Shown: positions 51,820 to 62,250, counted from the first letter of the stretch. The stretch is 64,000 nucleotides of DNA from Winslowiella toletana (GCF_032164335.1 NZ_CP134152.1:620001-684000); one strand, 5' to 3'. Numbers and translations are program-made. The notes: a model not told the origin generated them from the letters alone.

Positions 51820-52239
51820 ATGTCTTCCAGACGTGACTGGTTATTACAGCAAATGGGCATTACGCAGTATGTACTGCGGCGTCCGCGTGCCTTACAAGGG
51901 GAAATTGCTGTCTTCTTGCCGACGCATACGCGCTTGCTGATTATCGCCGATGTGCCGCCCTCTACTGAGGATCCGTTAGTCAGCGACGTGTTGCGCGCGC
52001 TGGCGATCAATCCGCATGATGTTTTCGCATTAACACCGGATCAACTGGCGATGTTGCCGGATGATAATCATTGTGCCAGCTGGCGTTTAGGCATTGATGC
52101 GCCGTTGGCGGTGCAGGGCACCCAGCTTGCTTCTCCTGCTCTTGATGAGCTCTATCATAATGCCAGCGCCAAACGCGCACTGTGGCAGCAGATCTGTGAA
52201 CATGAATCAGATTTCTTTACTCACCCCGAACGACCTTAG
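51820..52239 (+). CDS. holD: DNA polymerase III psi subunit HolD
   Basis: A 139-residue protein starting MSSRRDWLLQQMGITQYVLRRPRALQGEI, closely matching E. coli HolD along its length (LLIIADVPP..DPLVSDVLRALAI and [13 protein letters not shown] at the end). Psi links the clamp loader to chi and SSB. ATG 51820 corresponds to the known start although the frame is open 34 codons further. Its end overlaps rimI, as in E. coli. Confidence 0.93.
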   Translation: MSSRRDWLLQQMGITQYVLRRPRALQGEIAVFLPTHTRLLIIADVPPSTEDPLVSDVLRALAINPHDVFALTPDQLAMLPDDNHCASWRLGIDAPLAVQGTQLASPALDELYHNASAKRALWQQICEHESDFFTHPERP

Positions 52240-52642
52240 CCACGCATTTGCCATCGAGCAGCGTAGCCATGCATTTCCGTGGACGGAAAAAACCTTTGCC
52301 AGCAATCAGGGTGAGCGTTATCTCAATTATCGGCTTGATGTCGATGGCGTGATGGCTGCCTTTGCCGTAACACAGGTTGTGCTTGATGAGGCCACGCTAT
52401 TCAATATTGCGGTTGATCCGGCTTTTCAGCGGCGTGGACTGGGGCGTCAGTTGCTGGAACACATCATCACCGAGCTGACACAGCGCGAGGTGTTAACGCT
52501 ATGGCTGGAAGTGCGCGCCTCAAACCTCGGGGCAATAGCGCTTTATGAACAGCTGGAATTTAATGAGGTATCGGTGCGCAGAAATTATTACCCGACAGCA
52601 GAGGGACGTGAAGACGCACTGATAATGGCTCTCACCCTGTAG
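52202..52642 (+). CDS. rimI: Ribosomal protein S18 alanine N-acetyltransferase RimI
   Basis: A 146-residue GNAT acetyltransferase. The acetyl-CoA loop [12 protein letters not shown] and the preceding [11 protein letters not shown] strand are clear, and RAHAFPWTE-like sequence ([25 protein letters not shown]) matches E. coli RimI. It acetylates the N-terminus of S18. The start at 52202 lies inside the end of holD, so translation is coupled. Confidence 0.94.
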   Translation: MNQISLLTPNDLSHAFAIEQRSHAFPWTEKTFASNQGERYLNYRLDVDGVMAAFAVTQVVLDEATLFNIAVDPAFQRRGLGRQLLEHIITELTQREVLTLWLEVRASNLGAIALYEQLEFNEVSVRRNYYPTAEGREDALIMALTL

Positions 52643-52683
52643 CGGACAACGCCGGTGCAGATAAAACAGGATTTAACGACAAG

Positions 52684-53364
52684 ATGTTAAAAGATTGGGA
52701 TTGGATCTTATTCGACGCTGACGACACCCTATTTCACTTTGATGCCTATGCCGGCTTGCAGCGCCTGTTTGAGCAATATGATGTGCAGTTTACCACCGCA
52801 GATTATGATGAATACCAGGCGGTAAACAAACCGTTGTGGGTGGATTATCAAAACGGTGTAATCAATGCATTACAGCTTCAGCACCAACGTTTTCAGGGCT
52901 GGGCGGATAAACTGAGTGTTGAGCCACACGAGCTTAACAGCGGCTTTCTGGCGGCGATGGCGGAGATCTGTATTCCACTGGAAGGTGCTGTTGGCCTGAT
53001 GAACCTGCTGAAAGGCCAGGTCAAAATGGGCATCATCACTAATGGCTTTACTGCGCTACAGCAGGCGCGTTTACAGCGTACCGGTTTCCTTGAATACTTT
53101 GATCTGCTGGTGATTTCGGAACAAGTGGGTTACGCGAAACCCCATCCGGCGATCTTTGACTATGCGCTGGAGAAAATGGGCAATCCACCGCGCGAGCGCG
53201 TCATGATGGTGGGAGATAACCCGGATTCAGATATTCTGGGCGGCATCAATGCGGGTCTGGCAACCTGCTGGCTGAATGCTGATAACCGCGCCAGGCCTGA
53301 AGGGATTGAGCCTACCTGGCAGGTCTCTTCACTGAAACAGCTGGCTGAAATTCTCAGCGCTTAA
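52684..53364 (+). CDS. yjjG: Pyrimidine 5'-nucleotidase YjjG
   Basis: A 226-residue HAD-family phosphatase. Motif I is [11 protein letters not shown] with the nucleophile Asp, motif II ITNGF, motif III Lys in [11 protein letters not shown] and motif [16 protein letters not shown]. coli YjjG dephosphorylates dUMP, dTMP and damaged nucleotides. It follows rimI after 41 bases, completing the conserved block; prfC, which follows in E. coli, is not here. Confidence 0.93.
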   Translation: MLKDWDWILFDADDTLFHFDAYAGLQRLFEQYDVQFTTADYDEYQAVNKPLWVDYQNGVINALQLQHQRFQGWADKLSVEPHELNSGFLAAMAEICIPLEGAVGLMNLLKGQVKMGIITNGFTALQQARLQRTGFLEYFDLLVISEQVGYAKPHPAIFDYALEKMGNPPRERVMMVGDNPDSDILGGINAGLATCWLNADNRARPEGIEPTWQVSSLKQLAEILSA

Positions 53365-54213
53365 TCGATCGCTTCTGCTTTTCCTGCTGTCCGGTTACCA
53401 GCCAGAGCATTATCTTACTGGTAACCGCACTCCTCTTAGCCGTTCCGCTAAAAATAATCCTACTTGCTGATTTCATCATCCGTTTGTGCCCCGCGAGGCA
53501 GCGATAAAAAAATCCGAAAAGTTTTTTTCACTACTCAACTCCTCAGTGTTGGCGTTTTTTTGTGCGGTGTATCATAAATTTTATCAATGTTTGTCAGCTG
53601 CTTCCTACAGCCGCGGCGCAAAATATCGAAGATTTGTGATTATTTTCAGGTTTAAGAATAATTAATGATTATCGGTTGGTTAACAAACCGTTGAATTTTT
53701 GTCGGGACACGATAAACTGCGCAAATTATGATCTTTCAGGCCGCAGTGAAACGCAGTTGGGCGTTACCGGGTGCAAACTCGTGCGGTAGCCATGGATTGG
53801 TGATGTTTGATTAATATTCTGATTTAAATGATTAATATCAGAAATTAATGCACATGCTTAGCTATTAAACCATCATCTCAGTGAAAGTCTCTCTCCCTAC
53901 GATAGTAGAGAATCGAATCAAGGAAGTTTTAGGGCATGATGAGCGTTATCCCCTGGCGTTCATCATTCCAGCACAGGAGTGCAGTGTCTATTTACTCGTT
54001 CGCTTATCAATTATTCTGATATTGCTTTGTTTTTAGTCCATAAATATTTTTTGATTATTAATAAGTTTAATTAAATTAACTGGCATTTTTATCTGTTGGC
54101 CAGAGCGGAGCCGATGGCGTTTTTCAGCTAGTCGGAAGTTTTTTTAAGAGCGTGTTTACCTCGCCAGCGATCCTGGCGTGACGTCATTATTGTTAAGAAA
54201 ATTTATGAGGATC
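53365..54213. other. Intergenic region between yjjG and the T6SS cluster
   Basis: About 850 bases without a gene. An inverted repeat CGGTTACCAG/CTGGTAACCG (53392-53427, 16-base loop) lies just after yjjG and may be its terminator. The rest is AT-rich with several A/T-tracts (53510-53560 and 54030-54070), a composition often bound by H-NS. The T6SS promoter is expected within it, but I could not pin down one sigma site. This is the border between conserved backbone and the T6SS island. Confidence 0.6.
53392..53427 (+). terminator. Inverted repeat after yjjG
   Basis: Ten-base arms CGGTTACCAG and CTGGTAACCG pair perfectly around a 16-base loop, 27 bases after the yjjG stop. A T-run is missing, so the call as terminator is tentative. 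Confidence 0.5.
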
Positions 54214-54717
54214 ATGGTGAAAATTCGTGTCGCACTAAGCCTGATTGGGGTTTTAAGCCTTGTCGGTTGTATCGCTCCCACCCCGCCATTAACGGATGAG
54301 ACGATAGTTTCCACCACTGTCGACGGCGTGAAGCTGAACTACCGGTACGCCATTGTGCCACCGGCACAGTTCACACCGCTGAATGAAGAGTATCGTGCGC
54401 TGTATAACGCGTCAGTCATGAGTCGTCCTGATTTTGGCGGCAAACTAATACGCTATCTGAATAACGGTGAAACCTACACCGTTGCAGGCAAGGTAGAAAA
54501 TGGCTGGTTTGCGATTGCCGGAGATCAGCAAGAGTTAATTGGCTATGTTCCTTTGCGTGCCGGAGTGAAAAGTGAACTCTGGGATAAGACCGTCAAAGCC
54601 GACTCCCGGCGTAAACGTGTCAGGAGCAATCAGCCCGCTAAGCCGACCTGTGTGGCCGTTGATGGCGAGAGTAAAGCTTGCCAGAGCGCAAATAACGGTA
54701 CCTGGATCATTGATTAA
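54214..54717 (+). CDS. T6SS-associated SH3-type lipoprotein
   Basis: A 167-residue lipoprotein: the signal MVKIRVALSLIGVLSLVGC has a lipobox ending in Cys19, followed by IAPTPPLTDE. The mature domain has an SH3-like section (YTVAGKVENGWFAIAGDQQELIGYVPL). The C-terminal part is basic, with two cysteines. ATG 54214 lies after GAGG; two upstream in-frame ATGs are possible. It precedes tssJ by 24 bases and opens the T6SS operon. The role within the machine is not known; peptidoglycan binding is likely from the SH3 fold. Confidence 0.7.
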   Translation: MVKIRVALSLIGVLSLVGCIAPTPPLTDETIVSTTVDGVKLNYRYAIVPPAQFTPLNEEYRALYNASVMSRPDFGGKLIRYLNNGETYTVAGKVENGWFAIAGDQQELIGYVPLRAGVKSELWDKTVKADSRRKRVRSNQPAKPTCVAVDGESKACQSANNGTWIID

Positions 54718-54741
54718 CATCGCTCTAATGGAATCATCGCT

Positions 54742-55245
54742 ATGCAGGGATTTCACTGGCTGCGTCTGAGTTTTCCGATCTTAATACTGGCGGCGCTGCC
54801 GCTGTTATTTGGCTGTATTTCGCCTTCAACCAGTTCGCAGGTGCGTTACAACCTGTCTTTTCAGGCGCACCCGCAAATCAATGATTCAGCACCGCTCAAG
54901 GTGAGAGTGCTGTTACTTAAATCAGATGCGGATTTTATGGCGGCAGATTTCTGGTCGCTGCAAAGCGATGCCCGGGCTTTACTGGGGGCCAATTTGCTTA
55001 ACAGCGAGCAGTTTTTTCTGCGGCCCGGGCAGTTAAATAAAAAAATTAGCGGTCAGGGCGAGGGGGAAGCGCATTACCTTGGCATCCTGGCTGAGTACCA
55101 GTCGCTTGATGGCAAGATATGGCGGCTGTCACTGCCGCTCCCGGCCTCTGGTGAGGGCTTTTTTAAATCCATCTGGCAAGGATCGTCAGTGGAGTCAGAT
55201 GCAGAGATTATTGCTGATATTAACGGCATTCGCGTCATTCGCTGA
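54742..55245 (+). CDS. tssJ: T6SS lipoprotein TssJ
   Basis: A 167-residue lipoprotein with signal peptide and lipobox LLFGC (Cys25). The mature part YNLSFQAHPQINDSAPLKVRVLLLKSDADFMAADFWSL..ALLGANLL is the TssJ transthyretin-like fold. It anchors the TssM periplasmic domain at the outer membrane. It is followed by tssK in the order typical of enterobacterial T6SS clusters. Confidence 0.88.
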   Translation: MQGFHWLRLSFPILILAALPLLFGCISPSTSSQVRYNLSFQAHPQINDSAPLKVRVLLLKSDADFMAADFWSLQSDARALLGANLLNSEQFFLRPGQLNKKISGQGEGEAHYLGILAEYQSLDGKIWRLSLPLPASGEGFFKSIWQGSSVESDAEIIADINGIRVIR

Positions 55246-55275
55246 AAAAGTTAATTCTATGAAAAGGAAGTCATT

Positions 55276-56619
55276 ATGAATCACACAGCAAAAGTGGTGT
55301 GGAGCGAAGGGATGTTTCTGCGCCCACACCATTTTCAGCAATCGGAAAGCTATTTTCATCATCTTATTCACGCCAGGGCAGAGGTTCAGCACCCCTGGCT
55401 GTGGGGTTTTTTCGATTTTGACATCAATCTGACTTTGCTGCGGCAGGGGCAAGTAGCCCTTAACTCTGCCAGTGGCCTGCTGCCAGACGGAACCTACTTT
55501 TCCTTTCGCGACGGACGCAATGCGCCGACTCCATTATCCCTTGCAGACCCTTCCGGCGGGGCAAAAGTGGTACTGGCATTGCCTGCGCGTCGTGGCGGTC
55601 GCGAAGAGCTGATCTTTGACGACGCTACGGACTCACTGGCGCGTTTCGTGAGTTTTGAACAGGATGTTGAGGATTTTAATGCAGTCTCAATGGGGCAGAC
55701 CGCGATTCAGTTTGGCAGATTGCGGCTGAAACTGATGCTGGAAAGTGAGCTGTCGGCAGAGTGGACGGCAATAGGCGTAGCGCAGTTCAATGATACTCGT
55801 AGCGAAAATCAGTTGCGCCTCGACACCCATTACATTCCTCCGCTGCTTAACTGCAAAGCCTGCGCCCCGCTGCGTGATTACCTTCATGATCTCCAGAATA
55901 TACTGACACAGCGCTGTCAGCAGCTGGGCCTGCGGCTGCAGCAACCAGGCCGTTTTAACCAGGCTGATACCGTTGATTTTATGCTGCTGGCATTACTCAA
56001 TTACCATGTTGGCCAGATCAGCCACTTCAAAAACCTTCCCGTACTGCATCCCGAACAGCTTTGGCGCCACTGGCTGGCCTTTGCCTGTGAACTGACGACC
56101 TATACTTCCCGACGTTTTCCTGAACATGCCCTGCCTGAATACCGCCAGGATGATCTGGCGGGTTGTTTCGCTGAGCTGATGCTGATGCTGCGCCACGGCT
56201 TATCGCAGGTGCTGGAAGAGCATGCTATTCAGCTGGTGCTCACCGAGCGTTCTCACGGCCTCAGCGTGGCGACAGTAACCGACAATGCAATGCTTCGTGA
56301 GTTTGGCTTTGTGCTGGCGGTGCGTGCCGATATTCCTGGCGAAACACTGCATATCCATTTTCCGGCGCAAATGAAAATCGCGCCAGTGGCAAAAATTCGT
56401 GACCTGGTGCATCTGCAGTTGCCCGGCCTGGTGCTGCGCGTAATGCCAACACCACCACCACAAATTCCCTGGCATGCTGGCTACAGCTATTTTGAGCTGG
56501 AGAAGGGCGGTGAACTGTGGAAGGAAATGGAAAAGTCCGGCGCTTTTGCCCTGCATCTGGCGGGAGATTTTCCCGGTCTGGAGATGCAGTTCTGGGCAAT
56601 ACGCAGTCATTCAGTCTGA
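55276..56619 (+). CDS. tssK: T6SS baseplate protein TssK
   Basis: A 447-residue baseplate component. The start VVWSEGMFLRPHHFQQSESYFH is a family signature, and the C-terminal domain ends in YFELEKGGELWKEMEKSGAFALHLAGDFPGLEMQFWAI. TssK links the baseplate wedge to the membrane complex (TssL and TssM). AAAAGGAAGTC precedes the start. Confidence 0.93.
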   Translation: MNHTAKVVWSEGMFLRPHHFQQSESYFHHLIHARAEVQHPWLWGFFDFDINLTLLRQGQVALNSASGLLPDGTYFSFRDGRNAPTPLSLADPSGGAKVVLALPARRGGREELIFDDATDSLARFVSFEQDVEDFNAVSMGQTAIQFGRLRLKLMLESELSAEWTAIGVAQFNDTRSENQLRLDTHYIPPLLNCKACAPLRDYLHDLQNILTQRCQQLGLRLQQPGRFNQADTVDFMLLALLNYHVGQISHFKNLPVLHPEQLWRHWLAFACELTTYTSRRFPEHALPEYRQDDLAGCFAELMLMLRHGLSQVLEEHAIQLVLTERSHGLSVATVTDNAMLREFGFVLAVRADIPGETLHIHFPAQMKIAPVAKIRDLVHLQLPGLVLRVMPTPPPQIPWHAGYSYFELEKGGELWKEMEKSGAFALHLAGDFPGLEMQFWAIRSHSV

Positions 56620-56639
56620 ATTACGGTCAATGAGCAATC

Positions 56640-57881
56640 ATGATGCAGGAACGACAATCCACCGGCAGTAATACCATTTACCCTGGCGCGCACAGCAGCA
56701 ACCTGTTGGTGGTTGCGGCTAATTCGTTACTCAATGCCATTCCTGATATTCGCCATTGCGTCACGCACGCTGATCCAGCGGGATTACGTCAGCAGCTGAT
56801 CGACGAGATCCGTCAATTTGAGATGCATTGCCAGCGCACAGGATTGCCCTATGAAATGATCGTTGGCGCGCGCTATTGCTTGTGCACCGCGCTGGATGAG
56901 GCTGCCGCGCTGACCCCGTGGGGTAGCAGAGGTGTCTGGCCTGGCAACGGTTTGCTGGTGACTTTTCATAATGAAACCTGGGGCGGTGAAAAGTTCTTCC
57001 AGCTGTTGGCTAAGCTGTCGCAAAGCCCGCGGGAACATCTCTGGTTATTGGAGCTGATCAACTTCTGCCTGCAGCTGGGCTTCGAAGGGCGCTATCGCGT
57101 GCTGGACAACGGGCGCTCACAGCTGGAAACCATTAAACGGCGATTGTTGCAGATGATTCACGGCGTGCGCGGTAATTATTCATTGCCGTTATCGCCACAT
57201 CCGCTGGATCAACCCCAAATCAGCAAGCTGTGGCGACCGGTAGTGCCGCTCTGGGCGATGACTGCACTGGCCGGTTTTCTGGCCTGCCTATTTTATATCG
57301 CGCTTAACTGGCGGCTAAGCGATCGTGTCAGCCCGGTACTGGCGGCGATCTATCAGATTGCTCTGCCTGACGTCACTATTCCTCATCCGGCACCACCACC
57401 GCCACCGGCACTTAACCTGCGGGGGTTTCTGCGGACGGAAATCGAACAGGGGCTGGTCAGCGTGCGAGATGAGGCCGATCAGAGCGTAGTGACGATCAAT
57501 GGTGACGGTCTGTTCGCCTCGGCATCAACCACGGTACGCAGTAATTATCGGGCGGTGCTGGATCGCATCGCCCAGGCGATGAACAGCGTCAGTGGTCAGA
57601 TTCAGGTGGCGGGCTACAGCGATAATCTGCCGATACGCAGCGTGCGCTTTGCATCGAATTATGAGCTGTCGCTGGCACGGGCGGAGTCGGTGCGTCAGAT
57701 ATTACAGTCACACCTGATGCAACCAGAGCGCGTAACAGCTGAAGGGCGCGGTGAGAACAGTCCGCTGGTAGCCAATGATAGCTCAGAGAACCGCGCCCGC
57801 AATCGACGGGTTGAAATAACGCTGTTGGTTGCACCCGAGAATACCCGGGCAGAGCTGAATCGCCGGTCGCAAGGAAATTAA
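56640..57881 (+). CDS. tssL: T6SS inner-membrane protein TssL with OmpA domain
   Basis: A 413-residue DotU/IcmH-type protein. The cytoplasmic domain (residues about 20-180) has GARYCLCTALDEAAALTPWG. One membrane segment lies near 200-222 (VPLWAMTALAGFLACLFYIAL). A proline-rich linker and an OmpA/MotB-like peptidoglycan-binding domain end the protein (QVAGYSDNLPIRSVRFASNYELSLARAESV, NRARNRRVEI). This fused form is the extended TssL. It is followed four bases later by tssM. Confidence 0.92.
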   Translation: MMQERQSTGSNTIYPGAHSSNLLVVAANSLLNAIPDIRHCVTHADPAGLRQQLIDEIRQFEMHCQRTGLPYEMIVGARYCLCTALDEAAALTPWGSRGVWPGNGLLVTFHNETWGGEKFFQLLAKLSQSPREHLWLLELINFCLQLGFEGRYRVLDNGRSQLETIKRRLLQMIHGVRGNYSLPLSPHPLDQPQISKLWRPVVPLWAMTALAGFLACLFYIALNWRLSDRVSPVLAAIYQIALPDVTIPHPAPPPPPALNLRGFLRTEIEQGLVSVRDEADQSVVTINGDGLFASASTTVRSNYRAVLDRIAQAMNSVSGQIQVAGYSDNLPIRSVRFASNYELSLARAESVRQILQSHLMQPERVTAEGRGENSPLVANDSSENRARNRRVEITLLVAPENTRAELNRRSQGN

Positions 57882-57884
57882 CGC

Positions 57885-60800
57885 ATGCTGAACAGACTAT
57901 TCGCTATCCTGACCAGCCGATTGATGTGGGGATTTATCGGCATTTCCGCGCTGGCTTTTATCATCTGGACGGTCGGCCCACTGCTCTCTGTTGCTGACGC
58001 CCGGCCACTCGAGCCCGAAGTTAATCGCCAGATACTGATTGGCTTGCTCTACCTGCTGTGGGCAATCAGCCGCGTTATACCCCGTTTATATAACGCCTGG
58101 CTTAACCGCAAACTCATCGGAAGCCTCAGCCGCGTGTCCCCGCCCGGTACGGACCAGCCTAAGAGGCTCACCAGCGAAGAGCTGCAGCTGGCGGAGCGTT
58201 TTAATGAAGCATCTCAGCTGTTGAAAAAAGCGCATTTCATCCGCGCCGAAAGTAAGTTCCAGCCGCGCTGGATCCAGGCGTTAAGTCGCCAGTATCTTTA
58301 TCAACTGCCATGGTATCTGATTATTGGCGCGCCGGGCGCAGGTAAAACGACGGCGCTGCTCAACTCTGGCTTGCACTTTCCACTTGCCGACAGTTTTGGC
58401 AAAGCCGCATTGCGCGGAGTCGGGGGAACGCGCAACTGCGACTGGTGGTTCACCAGTGAAGCGGTATTGATAGACACCGCCGGGCGTTACGCTCTGCAAC
58501 AGAGCCAGCAGGCGCAAGATGCCGGAGAGTGGCAGCGTTTTATTACATTACTGCGTAAATATCGCGCTCGCCAGCCAATTAATGGCGTCATCCTGACGAT
58601 CAGCGTGGCCGATCTGCTGACGCAGGATCCGCAGGTTGCGCAGCAGCACGCTCGCTCACTGCATCAGCGACTGGCCGAGCTGCATCAACAGTTAGGCATT
58701 GGATTTCCGGTATATGTGCTGGTAACCAAAACCGACTTACTGAAAGGCTTCAATGCCTATTTTGCCGGCTTTGATAAAGCGCAGCGCGATCAGATCTGGG
58801 GCTTTACTTTCCCTCGCGAGCGGGTTGAGCAGGCGGATTTTGATCTGACTGAGACATGCAATTATCACTATTCGCAGCTGCAACAAAGGCTGGAGGCCGG
58901 GCTGCCGGATACCCTGCAACAGGAACAAAATACTCAGGCTCGCGCCGAAAGTTATCTTTTTCCTCAACAGTTTGCCGCATTACGTCAGCTGCTGATTGAG
59001 ATGCTTGGCAATGTGTTTTCTCGTTCTGACTTTGAAGCGCCTTTTTTCCCTCGAGGAATTTATTTTGCCAGCGGAACTCAGGAGGGGCTGCCCTTTGATC
59101 GGGTTATGGGCGAACTGCATCGGGCCATGCAGTTGCAGCCGGTTGCGGACAAAGAGCCGCACGTAAATACCGATAATGCCTGGAAGCGGGTTAATAAAGC
59201 TGCGCCGGTTCCGGCTAACAAAGGCCAGAGTTTTTTTCTGAAAAATCTGCTGCAGGAGGTGATTTTTCAGGAGTCGGGGCTGGCAAGCAGTAACCGCTGG
59301 TGGGAGCTGCGTAACCGTGCGGTGTTGTGGTCTGGTTATTTGTTACTGGCGACGTTACTGGTTATCGCTGCTGTCCTCTGGCTGACCAGTTATCACCACA
59401 ATCAGCGCTGGCTGCACGAAGTGCAGCAAAAAGTGCCGCCGATTGAGCAGCAAAGTAAGCAGCTACAGATTAGCGGTGAGAACGATCTGTTTACACTGCT
59501 ACCGTTTCTCAACCAGCTGAGATATTTGCCGCAAAGCCAGAGTGTTGATATTGCCGCGCCACCGCTGACGTGGCGCATGGGGCTGTATCGCGGCGTTGAG
59601 GTCAGCGATGCCTCCATGACGTTATATCAGAAGTCACTACGCCAGCTGTTATTGCCGCTGGCGGCGCAGGCGATGACGCACTGGTTTCGCAATGATAACG
59701 GCAGCGATGCGGATTATAGTTATGAAGCATTAAAGGCTTATCAAATGCTTTATCTGCCTGAACGCTACGACGGTAAGTTTTTGCACGCCTGGCTGATGCT
59801 GAATCTGCAGCGAAATTTGCCATCGGGGATAACCCAGCAGCAGATTAAACAGCTTGAAGACCATCTGACGCAGTTACTGGAATCTCAGCGACAGACCTCT
59901 CCCTATGCGCGTGATGACAATTTGATTATCCGCCAGCAGGCACTCATTAATCAGGCTCCTTTATCACAGCGTGTTTATGGACGCCTGAAACGGCTACTGG
60001 AGCCTAACGCAAATTTAAAACCAGCCTCTCTGTCATCTCTTGGCGGGCCACAAAGTGAGCTGGTGTTTTCGCGCAAGAGCGGCGCCTCTGCCAGTGAGGG
60101 AATTAACGGATTGTTTACTCCAGAGGGATACTGGAACAATTTTAATAAAAACATCGATGGCGTTATCGCCGAGCTGCACAAAGACGACATATGGGTGCTG
60201 GGTGGCCACAGCCAGAACGAGGACCAGCAACAAATCGATAGTGCAGTTCGTCAGCTTTATCTCACTGACTATATCGCTCAGTGGGAAGGGTTGATGCAGG
60301 ATATCCAGCTGAACAACAGCGCCAGTCTGGCGCAGCGCATTAATACCGCGCGTCTGCTCTCCGGCAACAATTCACCGCTGCGCAGGCTGGTGGTGAATCT
60401 CAGCCATTATCTGATGCTGGAACGCTTACCAGAGCAGGGCGGCGAGGTGAAGCCGCTTCCGGAAGTACCATCTGGTCGTGCGGCACAAACCTTACAGGCA
60501 CTGTTTCGTGCGCCGCAGCCGACAGCACTGGTCGATTCGCCGCCGTCGCCCGAGCAGGCGGTAAACCATCACTTTGCCGCGTTGATTGAGCTGGCACAAC
60601 CGCTGGAAAAAGGCGGCAGCGTCCTGGTTTTCGACGATATTCTCCATCAAATTGATGATCTTTATCGCTATCTGACCGCGGTTCAGGATGCGGCGAATAG
60701 TGGTATGCCACCGCCCGCCGCGGAGTCAATCAGCCGCTTACAGGCCAGTGCAGGGCGTCTGCCGGGTCCATTACAAACCATGCTGAGCAGTCTGGCGGTG

Positions 60801-61523
60801 GGAGCCAGCAGCGATACCCAGCGGCGTGACCTGGAAAACGTCAGCAAGCGTATCAATGTTGAAGTTGGCAGTTTTTGCCGCCAGGCCATTGCCGGTCGCT
60901 ATCCGCTGGCGCGTTCGGGGCGTTCAGAGGTGACGCCGGACGATTTGGCACGAATGTTTGCTCCCGGCAGTGGGCTGATGGACAGTTTTTTTCGCGATAA
61001 CCTGGCCAATAAAGTTGATACCACCCAAGCCAGCTGGCGTTTTATGCCAGGTATTGACGGAAAAACATTACCCGGCGGGGAGGCCATTCTGCGACCGTTT
61101 CAGCAGGCGCAGAGCATTCGCGATGCTTTTTTTGCCAATGGAGCCAGTGCTCCCTCTTTTCGTACCACGGTGCGCACGGTGAGCATGGACAACGACATCT
61201 TAACTCTTACGCTGGATGTTGATGGTCAGATCCTGCGCTACAGCCATGGACCGCAGGTGGTACAGCTGGTGAGCTGGCCCGGCGCGGGTGGTACCAGTCA
61301 GGTGCGTATGCAGCTGGGGTTGGCTAACGGCAAGACGTCAACGCTGGTGACCAGTGGCCCATGGGCGCTTAACCGCTTTTTTGATCGTGCACGTCTGGCC
61401 AACGGCAGCAGCAATCTGAGCCGTCAGGCCAGCTTTAATCTGGATGGTCATCAGGTCACTCTGGAGTTTACGCCAAACAGTATCCGCAATCCGTTTCAAC
61501 TTCCCGGCTTCTCATGCCCATAG
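57885..61523 (+). CDS. tssM: T6SS membrane-complex protein TssM (IcmF)
   Basis: A 1212-residue inner-membrane protein. Two membrane segments at the start (about 10-30 and 45-65) precede a cytoplasmic GTPase-like domain with an intact Walker A GAPGAGKTTAL near residues 149-159 and DTAGRY. A third segment near 478-498 (AVLWSGYLLLATLLVIAAVLWL) leads to the large periplasmic part, which ends in the DUF1215/TssM C-terminal domain that binds TssJ. It forms the trans-envelope channel with TssL and TssJ. Confidence 0.94.
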   Translation: MLNRLFAILTSRLMWGFIGISALAFIIWTVGPLLSVADARPLEPEVNRQILIGLLYLLWAISRVIPRLYNAWLNRKLIGSLSRVSPPGTDQPKRLTSEELQLAERFNEASQLLKKAHFIRAESKFQPRWIQALSRQYLYQLPWYLIIGAPGAGKTTALLNSGLHFPLADSFGKAALRGVGGTRNCDWWFTSEAVLIDTAGRYALQQSQQAQDAGEWQRFITLLRKYRARQPINGVILTISVADLLTQDPQVAQQHARSLHQRLAELHQQLGIGFPVYVLVTKTDLLKGFNAYFAGFDKAQRDQIWGFTFPRERVEQADFDLTETCNYHYSQLQQRLEAGLPDTLQQEQNTQARAESYLFPQQFAALRQLLIEMLGNVFSRSDFEAPFFPRGIYFASGTQEGLPFDRVMGELHRAMQLQPVADKEPHVNTDNAWKRVNKAAPVPANKGQSFFLKNLLQEVIFQESGLASSNRWWELRNRAVLWSGYLLLATLLVIAAVLWLTSYHHNQRWLHEVQQKVPPIEQQSKQLQISGENDLFTLLPFLNQLRYLPQSQSVDIAAPPLTWRMGLYRGVEVSDASMTLYQKSLRQLLLPLAAQAMTHWFRNDNGSDADYSYEALKAYQMLYLPERYDGKFLHAWLMLNLQRNLPSGITQQQIKQLEDHLTQLLESQRQTSPYARDDNLIIRQQALINQAPLSQRVYGRLKRLLEPNANLKPASLSSLGGPQSELVFSRKSGASASEGINGLFTPEGYWNNFNKNIDGVIAELHKDDIWVLGGHSQNEDQQQIDSAVRQLYLTDYIAQWEGLMQDIQLNNSASLAQRINTARLLSGNNSPLRRLVVNLSHYLMLERLPEQGGEVKPLPEVPSGRAAQTLQALFRAPQPTALVDSPPSPEQAVNHHFAALIELAQPLEKGGSVLVFDDILHQIDDLYRYLTAVQDAANSGMPPPAAESISRLQASAGRLPGPLQTMLSSLAVGASSDTQRRDLENVSKRINVEVGSFCRQAIAGRYPLARSGRSEVTPDDLARMFAPGSGLMDSFFRDNLANKVDTTQASWRFMPGIDGKTLPGGEAILRPFQQAQSIRDAFFANGASAPSFRTTVRTVSMDNDILTLTLDVDGQILRYSHGPQVVQLVSWPGAGGTSQVRMQLGLANGKTSTLVTSGPWALNRFFDRARLANGSSNLSRQASFNLDGHQVTLEFTPNSIRNPFQLPGFSCP

Positions 61524-61539
61524 CTGTAAGGAAATGATA

Positions 61540-62250
61540 ATGAGTAATTCCACTGTGATTGGCTGGTACGGAAAATTACCCAGTGCCGGAGACTTTTTGC
61601 AGCGACGCTTCCCTGACGCGTTGATCAATCAATGGACCCACTGGTTTCAGGTCGGGCTGGTTAACTGGCAAAAAAATGCTGGCGAGCGGCAGGCGAATGG
61701 ACGTCATTTTAGCCACGCGCCGGTATGGAATTTTGTTGTGCCGCCGATGCTGGACAGTCAGCTGATACAGATGGGGTGCCTGCTGCCGGCATCTGACAGT
61801 GTCGGTCGTCACTATCCGGTTTGCGCGCAACGCACCTTTACCTCAACGCAGTGGTCACCGCAGATGCTGTCAATGGCCGGTGAATGGTATCAGCAGCTGG
61901 GTAGCGCTCTGAAGCATGCTGTACACCATTGCTACTCCGCTGAACAACTTGACCAGGCGCTGCTGGCTATTCCCGCACCACCGGATCCGGCAGCAGACCA
62001 ACGCTCGGATATTTTTGATGTGATCGGCTATGGCGACAATATCAGCACCCTGAGCTGGAAGCAGGTTTCCGACTGTTTTGATCCGCAGCATTACACCAGT
62101 TTCTGGTGGAGTAATCAGACCGATGGTTTCCCTCTTTATACCCATGTTCATAGCGGCAATCTGACCGGCCAGCTGTTTTCGCTGCTGTTTGATCCGGCTG
62201 GAGGTGCAAGGCCGGGACGCCATGGCCTCTATCCGCCAATGTTCGACTAA
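61540..62250 (+). CDS. tagF: T6SS-associated protein TagF
   Basis: A 236-residue protein with the TagF/DUF2094 start STVIGWYGKLPSAGDFLQRRFP and core YPVCAQRTF. TagF proteins repress T6SS activity post-translationally in some species. AAGGAAATGATA precedes ATG 61540. The gene lies between tssM and tssA. Confidence 0.88.
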   Translation: MSNSTVIGWYGKLPSAGDFLQRRFPDALINQWTHWFQVGLVNWQKNAGERQANGRHFSHAPVWNFVVPPMLDSQLIQMGCLLPASDSVGRHYPVCAQRTFTSTQWSPQMLSMAGEWYQQLGSALKHAVHHCYSAEQLDQALLAIPAPPDPAADQRSDIFDVIGYGDNISTLSWKQVSDCFDPQHYTSFWWSNQTDGFPLYTHVHSGNLTGQLFSLLFDPAGGARPGRHGLYPPMFD

